Source: Methanoregula sp. (GTDB lineage: Archaea > Halobacteriota > Methanomicrobia > Methanomicrobiales > Methanospirillaceae). Taken from it: 7,280 nucleotides of DNA. Positions 1 to 5,587 of the stretch are shown here, piece after piece (the first letter of the stretch is position 1; each line of letters opens with the position of its first letter). The DNA lies in NCBI GenBank assembly GCA_023228295.1, contig JALOBP010000121.1:1-7280 (forward strand). Direction: 5' to 3'. Made by a program: the position numbers and the translations under genes. The notes under the pieces are model-generated. The model had not been told where the DNA came from. It made no database searches and saw only the letters and a list, made by a program, of their open reading frames with translations.

Positions 1-686
1 GGTGGCTGCTCCTCATCGTTTCAGCAGCGCTCGGATTTTTAATCTTCTCACCCGTAGCGCCATACCAGCTCCAGCAGCTCGCACTGCGGGATGTGCAGGG
101 CCTCGGTGCCCCCCTCATTGTCGGGGCAGCCGGACTTACCCTTGTCCTCATGCTGACAGTTGCCTTCGGGAGGTTCTTCTGCGGCTATGCCTGCCCGGTC
201 GGGGCTGTGCAGGAGATCGCGTACCTTGCACCAGCACCCAAGCTTCGCCCGCGGCAGAAGGTTGCGTTCATGATTGTGCGCGGGGTGTTTTTTGTAATCT
301 TCCTCATCATGGCGGTTGTCTTCTCTGCTTCCCTTCTGGCATTCTTCGGCATCCATGACTTCTTCAATCTTGCACTGAGCGCCGGGTCGGTAGTGTTCCT
401 GATCATGCTGCTGGTCTCGCTGGTCTTCTATCGCCCGTTCTGCCGGCTGGTCTGCCCGTACGGTCTCGTCCTTTCGCTTGGAGCGGCGAAGAGCCTCTTC
501 CGGCTCCGCCGCACCGATGCCTGTATCGAGTGCGGGAAATGTGAGAAGGCATGCCCGACTGACGAAGCAAAACGGGAGGATGGGAAGGCAGAGTGCTACC
601 TCTGCGGGCGGTGCACGGATGTCTGCCCGAAAGATGCACTTGTCTATGCAAAGGACCGGCCACCAGGGAAGATTCAGGAGAAATAA
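1..686 (+). CDS. NapH-like 4Fe-4S membrane protein (3' part)
   Basis: The gene enters from the left edge; the first complete codon is at position 3, and 227 residues are visible. Four hydrophobic segments lie at about visible residues 1-17, 37-56, 87-115 and 121-143. Two membrane-proximal CxxxCP motifs follow the second and fourth of them (Cys60/Cys64 and Cys147/Cys151). A C-terminal soluble domain carries two ferredoxin motifs (Cys174, 177, 180, 184 and Cys198, 201, 204, 208), enough for two 4Fe-4S clusters. This is the arrangement of the NapH/NosR/RdxA polyferredoxin family, which passes electrons between membrane and cytoplasmic partners. The partner cannot be told here, so 'NapH-like' names the fold, not nitrate reduction. 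The cupin gene begins 14 bases downstream, so the two are probably cotranscribed. The N-terminus and promoter are outside the window. Confidence 0.85.
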   Translation, partial: WLLLIVSAALGFLIFSPVAPYQLQQLALRDVQGLGAPLIVGAAGLTLVLMLTVAFGRFFCGYACPVGAVQEIAYLAPAPKLRPRQKVAFMIVRGVFFVIFLIMAVVFSASLLAFFGIHDFFNLALSAGSVVFLIMLLVSLVFYRPFCRLVCPYGLVLSLGAAKSLFRLRRTDACIECGKCEKACPTDEAKREDGKAECYLCGRCTDVCPKDALVYAKDRPPGKIQEK

Positions 687-700
687 CAAGAGGTTATCGC

Positions 701-1072
701 ATGGAGTATAAACCCGAGACAATCGCAAAAACAGAGAGAACGGACAAGAAGCGTGAGGAACTCAAGGGAAAAGTGCTGTCCCTGAAGGATCTCGTGGACT
801 ACCAGGACGGGTCCGTTGCCAGCAGGATGATCATCAACCGGAAGGCGGGCAGCATCACCCTCTTCACGTTCGACGAGAACGAAGGTTTGTCGGAACACAC
901 GGCACCGTATGATGCGACCGTCACCATCCTTGAAGGTGAGTGCGAGGTCTGGGTCGCGGGGCAGACGCTGCAGATGAAGGCCGGGGATACGATCATCTTC
1001 CCGGCAAACGCCCCCCACGCCCTCTCCGCGATCACCCGCTTCAAGATGAGCCTCACGATGATACGGGAGTGA
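701..1072 (+). CDS. Single-domain cupin protein
   Basis: A 123-residue protein. The ATG at 701 is preferred to the upstream in-frame start at 593 because it has a GAGGT ribosome binding site at 690-694 with six bases of spacing, and because the longer version would run back through the Fe-S gene. After a charged N-terminus (residues 4-24), residues 40-122 form one small beta-barrel. A degenerate first cupin motif contains His66 and the turn ending at Gly79. The second motif runs from Gly95-Asp96 through Pro101 to His106. The usual HxH and Glu of motif 1 are not all present, so metal binding may be weak or use fewer ligands. Stand-alone cupins of this type occur beside redox and stress genes in anaerobes, but no substrate can be assigned. 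The next gene starts three bases after its stop. Confidence 0.85.
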   Translation: MEYKPETIAKTERTDKKREELKGKVLSLKDLVDYQDGSVASRMIINRKAGSITLFTFDENEGLSEHTAPYDATVTILEGECEVWVAGQTLQMKAGDTIIFPANAPHALSAITRFKMSLTMIRE

Positions 1073-1075
1073 TGT

Positions 1076-1405
1076 ATGGGCGGCGACGCGAAGGACGGGT
1101 ACTACTGCACCATCTGCGGCGGGATTCCGCCGGACCAGGTCAAGATCAAGAAGATCGTGATTGACAGAAAGGAGACCGGGATCGACCGGCTGGACTGGAT
1201 CCTCCTTGACGTGTACCGCAGGAACTTCGGAAACGATGAGACCATAACTGACGAACTTACCAAAAGGGTCCGGCAGTTCAATTACATCCCGACCAGGAAG
1301 GAGGCGGAGTACCGGGCGGCTCTTCTGCGGGAGTATAAAATGCTCAGGCCGGACGACATCCGGCTCCTGGAACAGCAGATGGAGAAGGAGGAGCCCCGTG
1401 CTTGA
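1076..1405 (+). CDS. Small conserved protein with N-terminal CxxC
   Basis: A 109-residue soluble protein that I cannot assign to a named family. The ATG at 1076 is supported by GGAGTGAT at 1065-1072, part of which overlaps the cupin stop codon. An overlapping ATG at 1072 is in another frame and gives only a shadow. Residues 9-16 hold a single CxxC (Cys11, Cys14) followed by two glycines, suited to a redox disulfide or to half of a metal site. The rest is charged and mainly helical, with a short strand-like stretch at 22-30. The C-terminal part contains an N-Y-I-P segment (about residues 73-76) followed by a helix ending in R-E-Y. I have an impression of similar small proteins beside Fe-S genes in other anaerobes but cannot verify it. 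The position in the operon implies a redox role; this is inference. Confidence 0.75.
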   Translation: MGGDAKDGYYCTICGGIPPDQVKIKKIVIDRKETGIDRLDWILLDVYRRNFGNDETITDELTKRVRQFNYIPTRKEAEYRAALLREYKMLRPDDIRLLEQQMEKEEPRA

Positions 1406-1634
1406 CCACTGCCCCGACGCTTCGAACCTATGGACCCCGACCCTCTCGATCAAGAAATGCCCGCAGTGCGGGAACGAGGTGGAGGTCTTCTCCAATGATC
1501 TCAAGGTGACCTGTGACAACTGCGGGTTCGTGATCTACAACGATATCATCTCCTGTGTCCAGTGGTGCAAGTACGCAAAGGAGTGCGTCGGGGAGGAGAT
1601 GTACCGGAAACTGACCGGAAAGCAGGAGGGATAA
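1398..1634 (+). CDS. Cysteine-rich zinc-ribbon protein
   Basis: A 78-residue protein starting at GTG. The start is decided by GGAGGAG at 1387-1393, four bases upstream, and the gene overlaps the preceding one by eight bases, so translation is probably coupled. Two CxxC knuckles (Cys21/Cys24 and Cys39/Cys42) form a typical zinc ribbon. They are followed by a second cluster, Cys53-x3-Cys57-x5-Cys63, in a W-C-K-Y-A-K-E-C context; Cys5 is an extra cysteine. Eight cysteines in 78 residues suggest metal binding or redox sensing rather than catalysis. The function is not recognised. The protein may be an accessory or regulatory factor for the Fe-S operon that it closes. Eighty-one bases separate it from the next gene. 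Confidence 0.75.
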   Translation: MLDHCPDASNLWTPTLSIKKCPQCGNEVEVFSNDLKVTCDNCGFVIYNDIISCVQWCKYAKECVGEEMYRKLTGKQEG

Positions 1635-1647
1635 AGGGATGGTTATC

Positions 1648-1659
1648 ACGGGATCCCGT
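1648..1659. promoter_or_regulatory. 12-bp palindrome inside a nested inverted repeat
   Basis: ACGGGATCCCGT is a perfect 12-bp palindrome in the 81-base gap before the DUF6448-like gene. It lies within a wider inverted repeat, TTATCA at 1643-1648 and TGATAA at 1673-1678. It could be an operator for a dimeric regulator or an RNA hairpin separating the redox operon from the next gene. No convincing TATA box is visible in the gap. Sequence symmetry is the only evidence. Confidence 0.25.
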
Positions 1660-1715
1660 TTCCTGATTCCCATGATAAGCGGAAAGGTAAAGATACCAGA
1701 ATGTGAGGATGAAGT

Positions 1716-2267
1716 ATGCCACCCCATTGCGATACCAGGGACGGCCCGGTTGTCAAGGCAGCGAAAAAATCGCTGGAGACCGGGAATCTCAACTACGTGT
1801 TGATCTGGATTCCGAAGGAGTCCGAGAAGGAACTGAAAGACGTGTTTGCACGCACCCAGCGTGCGAGAAAAGCCGGCAAGGATGCGCAGGACGTTGCCGA
1901 TGACTGGTTCTTCGAGACTGCGATCCGGCTCCACCGGGCCGGGGAAGGAGCGCCCTACACGGGCTTGAAGCCGGCCGGACTGAGCGAAGGACCGGTTGTT
2001 CCGAAGGCGGAGAAGGCGATCGAGACCGGCGACCCGAAGGAAACAATTGGCTTTATCCTGAAGACCGTCGAGGAGGATCTGACGCACCGCTTCCATCACG
2101 TCATGGAGAAGAAGAAATACGATGTGGACGATGTTGCCGCCGGCAGGGAATTCATCGAGGCGTTCATCGGCTGGGTTGTATATTCCCATCACCTGTACAT
2201 GAACGTGAATGGTGGGGAAGGACACGGGAAACCTCCTGCCGGGGGCGGCGGGGGTCACCACCACTGA
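1716..2267 (+). CDS. DUF6448 family-like His-rich protein
   Basis: A 183-residue protein. The ATG at 1716 has GAGGATGA at 1705-1712 as ribosome binding site, and the N-terminus MPPHCDT matches what I remember of the DUF6448 family, as does the central H-R-A-G-E-G-A-P-Y-T-G-L-K-P-A-G segment (residues 73-88). No signal peptide or membrane segment is visible. There is an internal repeat: residues 10-24 (G-P-V-V-x-A-x-K-x-L-E-T-G) recur at 92-106 (G-P-V-V-x-A-E-K-A-I-E-T-G), which suggests an ancient duplication. Histidines are frequent (H4, H73, H124, H127, H128, H158, H159, H170), and the protein ends in a Gly-rich tail with three terminal His, so metal binding is plausible. The biochemical function of the family is unknown to me. 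It may be read from the redox operon upstream or from its own start in the 81-base gap. Confidence 0.75.
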   Translation: MPPHCDTRDGPVVKAAKKSLETGNLNYVLIWIPKESEKELKDVFARTQRARKAGKDAQDVADDWFFETAIRLHRAGEGAPYTGLKPAGLSEGPVVPKAEKAIETGDPKETIGFILKTVEEDLTHRFHHVMEKKKYDVDDVAAGREFIEAFIGWVVYSHHLYMNVNGGEGHGKPPAGGGGGHHH

Positions 2268-2277
2268 ACTTTTTTTG
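2265..2277 (+). terminator. T-run terminator after the DUF6448-like gene
   Basis: Seven consecutive T at 2270-2276 begin two bases after the stop codon. Archaeal termination commonly uses such T-runs without a strong hairpin. A weak inverted repeat (GATCG 2281-2285, CGATC 2300-2304) lies just beyond. Confidence 0.5.
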
Positions 2278-2408
2278 CCTGATCGGTATACGTAAGTAGC
2301 GATCTTCTGACCGGCAGGTGATGGGGATCGTACCGGTTCAATCCCTGATGTATTGATGACAACACTCACCGGTAAATTACAGATCATTTTCCTATTCCTC
2401 CAGAGAAG

Positions 2409-2417
2409 TTATTTAAG
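2409..2417 (+). promoter_or_regulatory. TATA-like box in front of repeat copy A
   Basis: TTATTTAAG with a purine-rich GAGAAG directly upstream resembles an archaeal TATA/BRE pair. Start of transcription would be expected near 2435-2442. The transcript would run through the short weak frame at 2479-2589 and then through repeat copy A, so it could be the promoter of a non-coding RNA. Confidence 0.35.
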
Positions 2418-2594
2418 TTCAAAAAACCGGACTAACTTTGCCGTTGGACACAGACCTTCGGGAAGACCGTGGATCGTTATGAAGAAAACCACGAAAAAGA
2501 AGGGAGAACATAACGAAAAGAAGTCTGTTGTCATCCAACAGAAAAACCCGATCGAGAACGGGGGGTCTTTGTCGAACGGTCAATCCTGAAACAG

Positions 2595-2729
2595 GTAGCC
2601 GCTGGCGCCGGAGTATCACGACAAGCCGGGGGGCGTCATCCTACCAACAGGACACTCCGGAAAACAGGGAGGTGATGTGAAGCGAGCCGGAGCCTCAGCG
2701 AGGACGAACGAACATGACCGAGCGTCTGC
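2595..2729 (+). repeat. Structured 135-bp repeat, copy A
   Basis: This segment recurs at 3537-3668. The first roughly 85 bases differ by only a handful of substitutions and one base of length; then comes a variable stretch (2681-2710), then a nearly identical 19-base end. It can fold into a three-way junction: closing helix CCGGAG 2608-2613 with CTCCGG 2655-2660; second helix GAC..GCC 2620-2627 with GGCGTC 2632-2637; third helix TCCT 2639-2642 with AGGA 2649-2652. A further helix pairs GGTGATGT (2671-2678) with ACATGACC (2712-2719), with one G-G mismatch. Its interior contains a small CCTC/GAGG hairpin (2693-2703). The length variation falls in loops, as expected for an RNA under structural selection. 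The layout, including GGAAAACAG between helices, reminds me of domain I of group II introns; that resemblance is from memory and unverified. Confidence 0.75.
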
Positions 2730-2832
2730 ACCATCTTCGTCGTTACTGCCATCCTGAGGTACCATGTGTGTCCGGAAATTGAATTATTCATTTTCATAAT
2801 CTTTAATGCTCATAAAATTGCAGAATTGTTCC

Positions 2833-3486
2833 ATGGCTCTGATTGCGACTCCGTTTACCCAGGAACAATTCCTCAATGTCTTCTCACAATACAACAACAC
2901 GGTATTTCCTCTGCAGATTTTCTTTGTTATTCTTGGTATTGCTGCACTCGGGCTCGCAATAAAAAAATCACAATTATCGGATCGCATCATATTTCTTATT
3001 CTTAGCTTTTTCTGGTTCTGGATAGGAATCGTCTATCATATCATTTTCTTCTCCTCGATCAATCCTCTTGCGTACGTATTCGGGGTTTTATTCACTGTCG
3101 AGGCCGTTTTTCTCCTCTATTTTGGTGTGATAAAAAAACAGGTTGAATTTCGCCTGGCTCAGAACGTTTACGCTATTATCGGCTTGCTTTTGATTATATA
3201 CTCCCTGATAATCTACCCACTCATTGGGACATATCTCGGACATGGATATCCCCGGTTACCCACCTTCGGTTTGCCATGCCCAACGACGATATTCACGTTT
3301 GGTATTTTTTTAATGGCCGATAAAAAATTTCCCCTGTTATTACTCGTAATACCATTAATCTGGAGTATAATCGGTTTCTTTGCGGCATTATCGTTTGGAA
3401 TTACTGAAGATTATATGCTCCTTGTAACAGGTGTGACCGGAACAGCACTCATCATTATGAAGAACAGGAAAATTGTGGAAATCTAA
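2833..3486 (+). CDS. DUF6064 family-like multi-pass membrane protein
   Basis: A 217-residue, very hydrophobic protein. The ATG at 2833 is preferred because the family as I recall it begins with P-F-T-x-E-Q-F close to the first Met; an in-frame ATG at 2806 would add nine residues. Neither has a ribosome binding site, so the message may be leaderless. About six or seven membrane segments are visible (roughly 25-43, 51-71, 79-99, 110-132, 151-162, 167-188, 192-209). The conserved loop L-P-T-F-G-L-P-C-P-T-T-I-F-T (142-155) is the main reason for the family call. The function of DUF6064 proteins is unknown; transport or sensing in the membrane is possible. The gene is clearly richer in A+T than the genes on either side and lies exactly between the two structured repeats, which suggests recent acquisition as a cassette. 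Confidence 0.8.
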   Translation: MALIATPFTQEQFLNVFSQYNNTVFPLQIFFVILGIAALGLAIKKSQLSDRIIFLILSFFWFWIGIVYHIIFFSSINPLAYVFGVLFTVEAVFLLYFGVIKKQVEFRLAQNVYAIIGLLLIIYSLIIYPLIGTYLGHGYPRLPTFGLPCPTTIFTFGIFLMADKKFPLLLLVIPLIWSIIGFFAALSFGITEDYMLLVTGVTGTALIIMKNRKIVEI

Positions 3487-3536
3487 TATTAGCAGCGACG
3501 AACACGATGCGGAGCATGGTGTAGGAGCGTGCCATA

Positions 3537-3668
3537 GTAGCCGCTGGCGCCGGAGCATCGCGACAAGCCAGGGGCGTCATCCTATCAACAGGAAACTCCG
3601 GAAAACAGCGAGGTGATGTGAGCGGAACGGGCGCGAGCCCGTGGAGACGAACATGACCGAGTGTCTGC
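3537..3668 (+). repeat. Structured 132-bp repeat, copy B
   Basis: Direct copy of 2595-2729. The three-way junction is kept: CCGGAG 3550-3555 with CTCCGG 3596-3601, GAC..GCC with GGCGTC, and TCCT with AGGA. The long helix is also kept: GGTGATGT 3612-3619 with ACATGACC 3651-3658. The interior hairpin is replaced by a different and stronger one, ACGGGC-GCGA-GCCCGT (3627-3642), a six-pair stem with a GNRA tetraloop. It follows the DUF6064-like stop by 50 bases and ends 37 bases before the next start. No promoter is visible in front of it, so it would be transcribed as the 3' end of the DUF6064-like message. No coding function is apparent in either copy. Confidence 0.75.
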
Positions 3669-3705
3669 GTGCCGGCCACAAACCTTATTTTGGATCGGTT
3701 CAAAA

Positions 3706-4269
3706 ATGAACCATGTGGAACAAAATCTGACCAATGAGATCGTAGCGCTTCTTCTCAAGGAAGATCTCCATACCCGGGCAATTGCCGAGCGTCTTGCCAG
3801 CAACCACGCCACGGTCCTGCGGAAACTCCGCGATCTTACCGAAGACAATATTGTTGATTTCCGGATGGAAGGAAAAAACAAAGTCTTCACCATCAAGAGG
3901 ACCATTGAGGGCAGGAATGCTGCGATAATCGCCGAGATGTATAAGCAATCGATGGTCGTGAGCCGGTACCCGGTCCTGCGGGGCATCATCCGGGCCGTAC
4001 AGGACATGCCGGAGATCCCGCTTGCCCTCCTGTATGGGAGCTATGCAAAAGAGCTTGCAAAAAAAGACAGCGATATCGACCTCTTCATCGAAACGCTGAA
4101 TACCTCCTCAAAGAAACAGCTCGAACAGCGGAATTCTTCGCTGAGCGTCAAACTCGGGGACTTCGATACCAAGAACCTGCTCATCCGGGAGATCATCAAG
4201 GACCACATCATCATCAAGGGCGTGGAGGTGTACTTTGACAAAACAGGGTTTTTTGAAAAAACTGCATAA
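3706..4269 (+). CDS. HTH-MNT nucleotidyltransferase (antitoxin-like)
   Basis: A 187-residue protein with two domains. Residues 5-65 form a winged helix-turn-helix, with a recognition-type segment around 24-45. Residues 104-178 form a minimal nucleotidyltransferase: G111-S112 followed by the catalytic pair Asp123 and Asp125 in the motif D-S-D-I-D-L-F. In known MNT/HEPN pairs, such as MntA-HepT, this enzyme transfers AMP to the HEPN toxin and silences it. The extra winged helix suggests that this version could also bind its own promoter. The start at ATG 3706 is preferred to an in-frame GTG at 3661 that would lie inside repeat copy B. There is no ribosome binding site; a TATA-like CCTTATTTTGG lies about 20 bases upstream (3683-3693), so a leaderless message is possible. 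The HEPN gene overlaps its end by 35 bases. Confidence 0.85.
   Translation: MNHVEQNLTNEIVALLLKEDLHTRAIAERLASNHATVLRKLRDLTEDNIVDFRMEGKNKVFTIKRTIEGRNAAIIAEMYKQSMVVSRYPVLRGIIRAVQDMPEIPLALLYGSYAKELAKKDSDIDLFIETLNTSSKKQLEQRNSSLSVKLGDFDTKNLLIREIIKDHIIIKGVEVYFDKTGFFEKTA
4224..4230 (+). promoter_or_regulatory. Strong ribosome binding site that sets a TTG start
   Basis: GGAGGTG lies inside the last codons of the MNT gene, four bases before the TTG at 4235. It is a near-complete match to the archaeal 16S 3' end and is the reason for choosing the TTG, since the next in-frame ATG would remove the first third of the HEPN fold. Confidence 0.7.
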
Positions 4270-4705
4270 AGACAAGGCGCTTCAACTGGTCGCGCCCAGT
4301 GACGAAATTAAAACGGCCTATGTCCGGAAGTCGGAGAGCTTCCTTGCATCTGCCAGACTGCTGCTGGACAATGACCGGTTCGAAGAATCTGTCTCAATGG
4401 CCTATTACAGCATGTATTATTCCGTCCTGGCACTCTTCTTTGCAACCGGTATCAAGTGCGAGAATCATACGGCGGCAATCATCCTGCTCGATGATGTCTT
4501 TGGCATCGACAGCTCAGCGATTGAATCTGCCAAGACCGAGCGTATCGACAAGCAGTATTATGTTACGTCCGCCCCGGTCCGTGACGAGGTTGTTGACCTC
4601 ATTAAGGCAGCGGAGTCATTCGATGCTGATCTCCTCGATGTCATTGATCGGCTGACGACTGAAAAGAGAGAAGCCTTCCGGAAGAAGCTGAACGCCCTGT
4701 TCTGA
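4235..4705 (+). CDS. HEPN-domain protein (toxin-like partner of MNT)
   Basis: A 156-residue, all-helical protein starting at TTG. The HEPN core covers about residues 28-130: a first helix (32-45), then the A-Y-Y-S-M-Y-Y-S helix (56-63) characteristic of the family, then G-I-K-C-E-N-H-T (72-79) before the next helix. HEPN toxins are RNases with an Arg-x(3-6)-His active motif. Here the position usually held by Arg is Lys74, while His78 is present. The protein may therefore have reduced or altered RNase activity, or the assignment of the motif may be off by some residues. The overlap with the MNT gene and the embedded ribosome binding site imply coupled translation and a fixed ratio of the two proteins. 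The most likely role is an antiphage or stress toxin-antitoxin unit. Confidence 0.8.
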   Translation: MTKQGFLKKLHKDKALQLVAPSDEIKTAYVRKSESFLASARLLLDNDRFEESVSMAYYSMYYSVLALFFATGIKCENHTAAIILLDDVFGIDSSAIESAKTERIDKQYYVTSAPVRDEVVDLIKAAESFDADLLDVIDRLTTEKREAFRKKLNALF

Positions 4706-4713
4706 TATCTCTC

Positions 4714-4736
4714 GTCGCTACCTGCGACAAATTTTT
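4714..4736 (+). terminator. Hairpin and T-run after the MNT-HEPN module
   Basis: GTCGC (4714-4718) pairs with GCGAC (4724-4728) around a five-base loop and is followed by AAATTTTT, with a second T-run at 4740-4745. It begins nine bases after the HEPN stop codon. Confidence 0.6.
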
Positions 4737-4763
4737 CCGATTTTTCCCTATTCGACCAGAATG

Positions 4764-4780
4764 CATTTAATGTTATAATA
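4764..4780 (+). promoter_or_regulatory. AT-rich promoter of the winged-helix regulator
   Basis: An AT-only run around TTTAATGTTATAATAT sits 65-81 bases before the start of the regulator. It contains two possible TATA boxes, so transcription could begin between about 4790 and 4805 and give a leader of roughly 40-55 bases. Confidence 0.45.
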
Positions 4781-4804
4781 TTCACATGAATGAAACAACT
4801 CAAA

Positions 4805-4820
4805 GAATCCTTCGGGATTC
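4805..4820 (+). promoter_or_regulatory. UUCG-capped hairpin in the regulator leader
   Basis: GAATCC and GGATTC form a six-pair stem closed by the C(UUCG)G tetraloop, one of the most stable RNA loops. It ends 14 bases before the ribosome binding site GGAGTG (4835-4840). It could protect the leader or modulate translation. It is too far upstream to block the ribosome binding site on its own. Confidence 0.4.
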
Positions 4821-4844
4821 GACAGCTCGAAAAAGGAGTGACCA

Positions 4845-5216
4845 ATGATACAGAAAACCATTCAGTTGTTCACTGACAAAGAGGAGGAATTTGTAAACCT
4901 CCTTATCGAGATTGGCACGAAGAAGACCATTGCAAAGGCACTGGTGTTTCTCGTAAATACCAAGGAGGCAACCTCCCGGGACATCGAACGCGGGACAGAC
5001 CTGCGCCAGCCTGAAGTGAGCATGGCAATCAAATACCTGGCTGACCAGGGCTGGATCAAAAGCAATGAAATCCCCTCCGATAAGAAAGGCCGTCCGGTCA
5101 AGAACTATGCACTTGCCAAACCGGTCCCGGAGATCATGACTGGTATCGAGAAACAGAAAAAAGCCGAAGCAAACAATCAGCTTACTCTCATCAGGAAGAT
5201 GCGGAGTTACGTCTAA
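4845..5216 (+). CDS. Winged helix-turn-helix transcriptional regulator
   Basis: A 123-residue protein of the ArsR/MarR/TrmB-like type found widely in methanogens. The start at ATG 4845 has GGAGTG at 4835-4840 with good spacing. Residues 26-40 form a first helix, 42-49 and 54-68 the helix-turn-helix (T-S-R-D-I-E-R, then Q-P-E-V-S-M-A-I-K-Y-L), and 73-92 the beta wing with a basic D-K-K-G-R-P-V-K tip. The C-terminal 25 residues are a charged helix suited to dimerisation. No cysteine cluster or ligand domain is present, so the signal sensed is not visible. It is a single-gene unit with its own promoter and a hairpin terminator. It might control the MNT-HEPN module on its left or the motif-rich stretch on its right; this is only neighbourhood inference. 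Confidence 0.8.
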   Translation: MIQKTIQLFTDKEEEFVNLLIEIGTKKTIAKALVFLVNTKEATSRDIERGTDLRQPEVSMAIKYLADQGWIKSNEIPSDKKGRPVKNYALAKPVPEIMTGIEKQKKAEANNQLTLIRKMRSYV

Positions 5217-5224
5217 TCCGACCT

Positions 5225-5271
5225 GCAGGAAATACCCTGTTTCCTGCTAATTTACCCCTTTCCCTATTTTT
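5225..5271 (+). terminator. Hairpin terminator of the regulator gene
   Basis: GCAGGAAA (5225-5232) and TTTCCTGC (5240-5247) form a perfect eight-pair stem with a seven-base loop, starting eight bases after the stop codon. T-rich sequence follows, ending in TTTTT at 5267-5271. Confidence 0.6.
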
Positions 5272-5517
5272 GAAAATCTCCGTCGGAGAAAAAGACCTTC
5301 ATATTCGCATTCCGGCTGCCTTTTTAGTGCCCGGATGGGGTAAAATACGTGGCAAAAACCGGCACGGTTTAAGGGCCTTTGGTGGCGTTTATACGAGGTG
5401 CAATCCTGCCTTATTTTGGCAAATGGGGCGAATATAGGGCATATTCTCCACTGGAACGGAAAAGGACGATTTTTCCGGGTTTTCCGATATCGGTCCGGAC
5501 AAAGGAAGGGGAAAAGG

Positions 5518-5539
5518 AGCCCGTATAGGGCTTATTTTC
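5518..5539. terminator. Hairpin with T-runs on either side
   Basis: AGCCC (5518-5522) pairs with GGGCT (5528-5532) around GTATA. TATTTT follows on the plus strand and CCTTTTCC on the minus strand. It lies 60 bases beyond the end of the minus-strand operon and could stop transcription from either side. Confidence 0.35.
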
Positions 5540-5579
5540 CCTGATGTGATTTACCCCTATTTTGGGAGATCTTCGACGG

Positions 5580-5587
5580 GAAAAAAT
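5580..5587 (-). terminator. T-run terminator of the minus-strand operon
   Basis: Six A at 5581-5586 read as six T on the minus strand, starting five bases after the stop codon of the last gene of the operon. No hairpin is needed for archaeal T-run termination. Confidence 0.45.

Larger units (their letters stand above)
2268..2832. other. Gene-free stretch before the DUF6064-like gene
   Basis: About 565 bases without a convincing gene. In order it holds the T-run terminator, a roughly 130-base stretch with nothing recognisable, a TATA-like box near 2409, a short weak reading frame (2479-2589, rejected), a small CCTG/CAGG hairpin (2585-2595), repeat copy A (2595-2729), and an AT-rich leader before the next gene. 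Base composition shifts to AT-rich from about 2765, matching the gene that follows. Confidence 0.6.

Noticed and set aside
674..1519. Long minus-strand frame opposite the redox operon
   Set aside because: It runs antisense to three well-supported genes with good ribosome binding sites; its composition is that of a complement shadow.
2328..2352. tRNA T-arm-like string GGTTCAATCC
   Set aside because: The flanking bases do not pair into a T-stem and no D arm, anticodon arm or acceptor stem is present upstream.
1428..2387. 319-residue minus-strand frame
   Set aside because: Antisense to the zinc-ribbon and DUF6448-like genes and lacks any recognisable domain or ribosome binding site.
2479..2589. 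36-codon Lys-rich frame (M-K-K-T-T-K-K-K...) downstream of the TATA-like box
   Set aside because: No proper ribosome binding site, low-complexity composition, and it ends where repeat copy A begins. Kept only as a possible part of a non-coding transcript.
2595..3668. CRISPR array or insertion sequence ends
   Set aside because: Only two long copies in direct orientation, no regular spacers, no terminal inverted repeats and no transposase between them.
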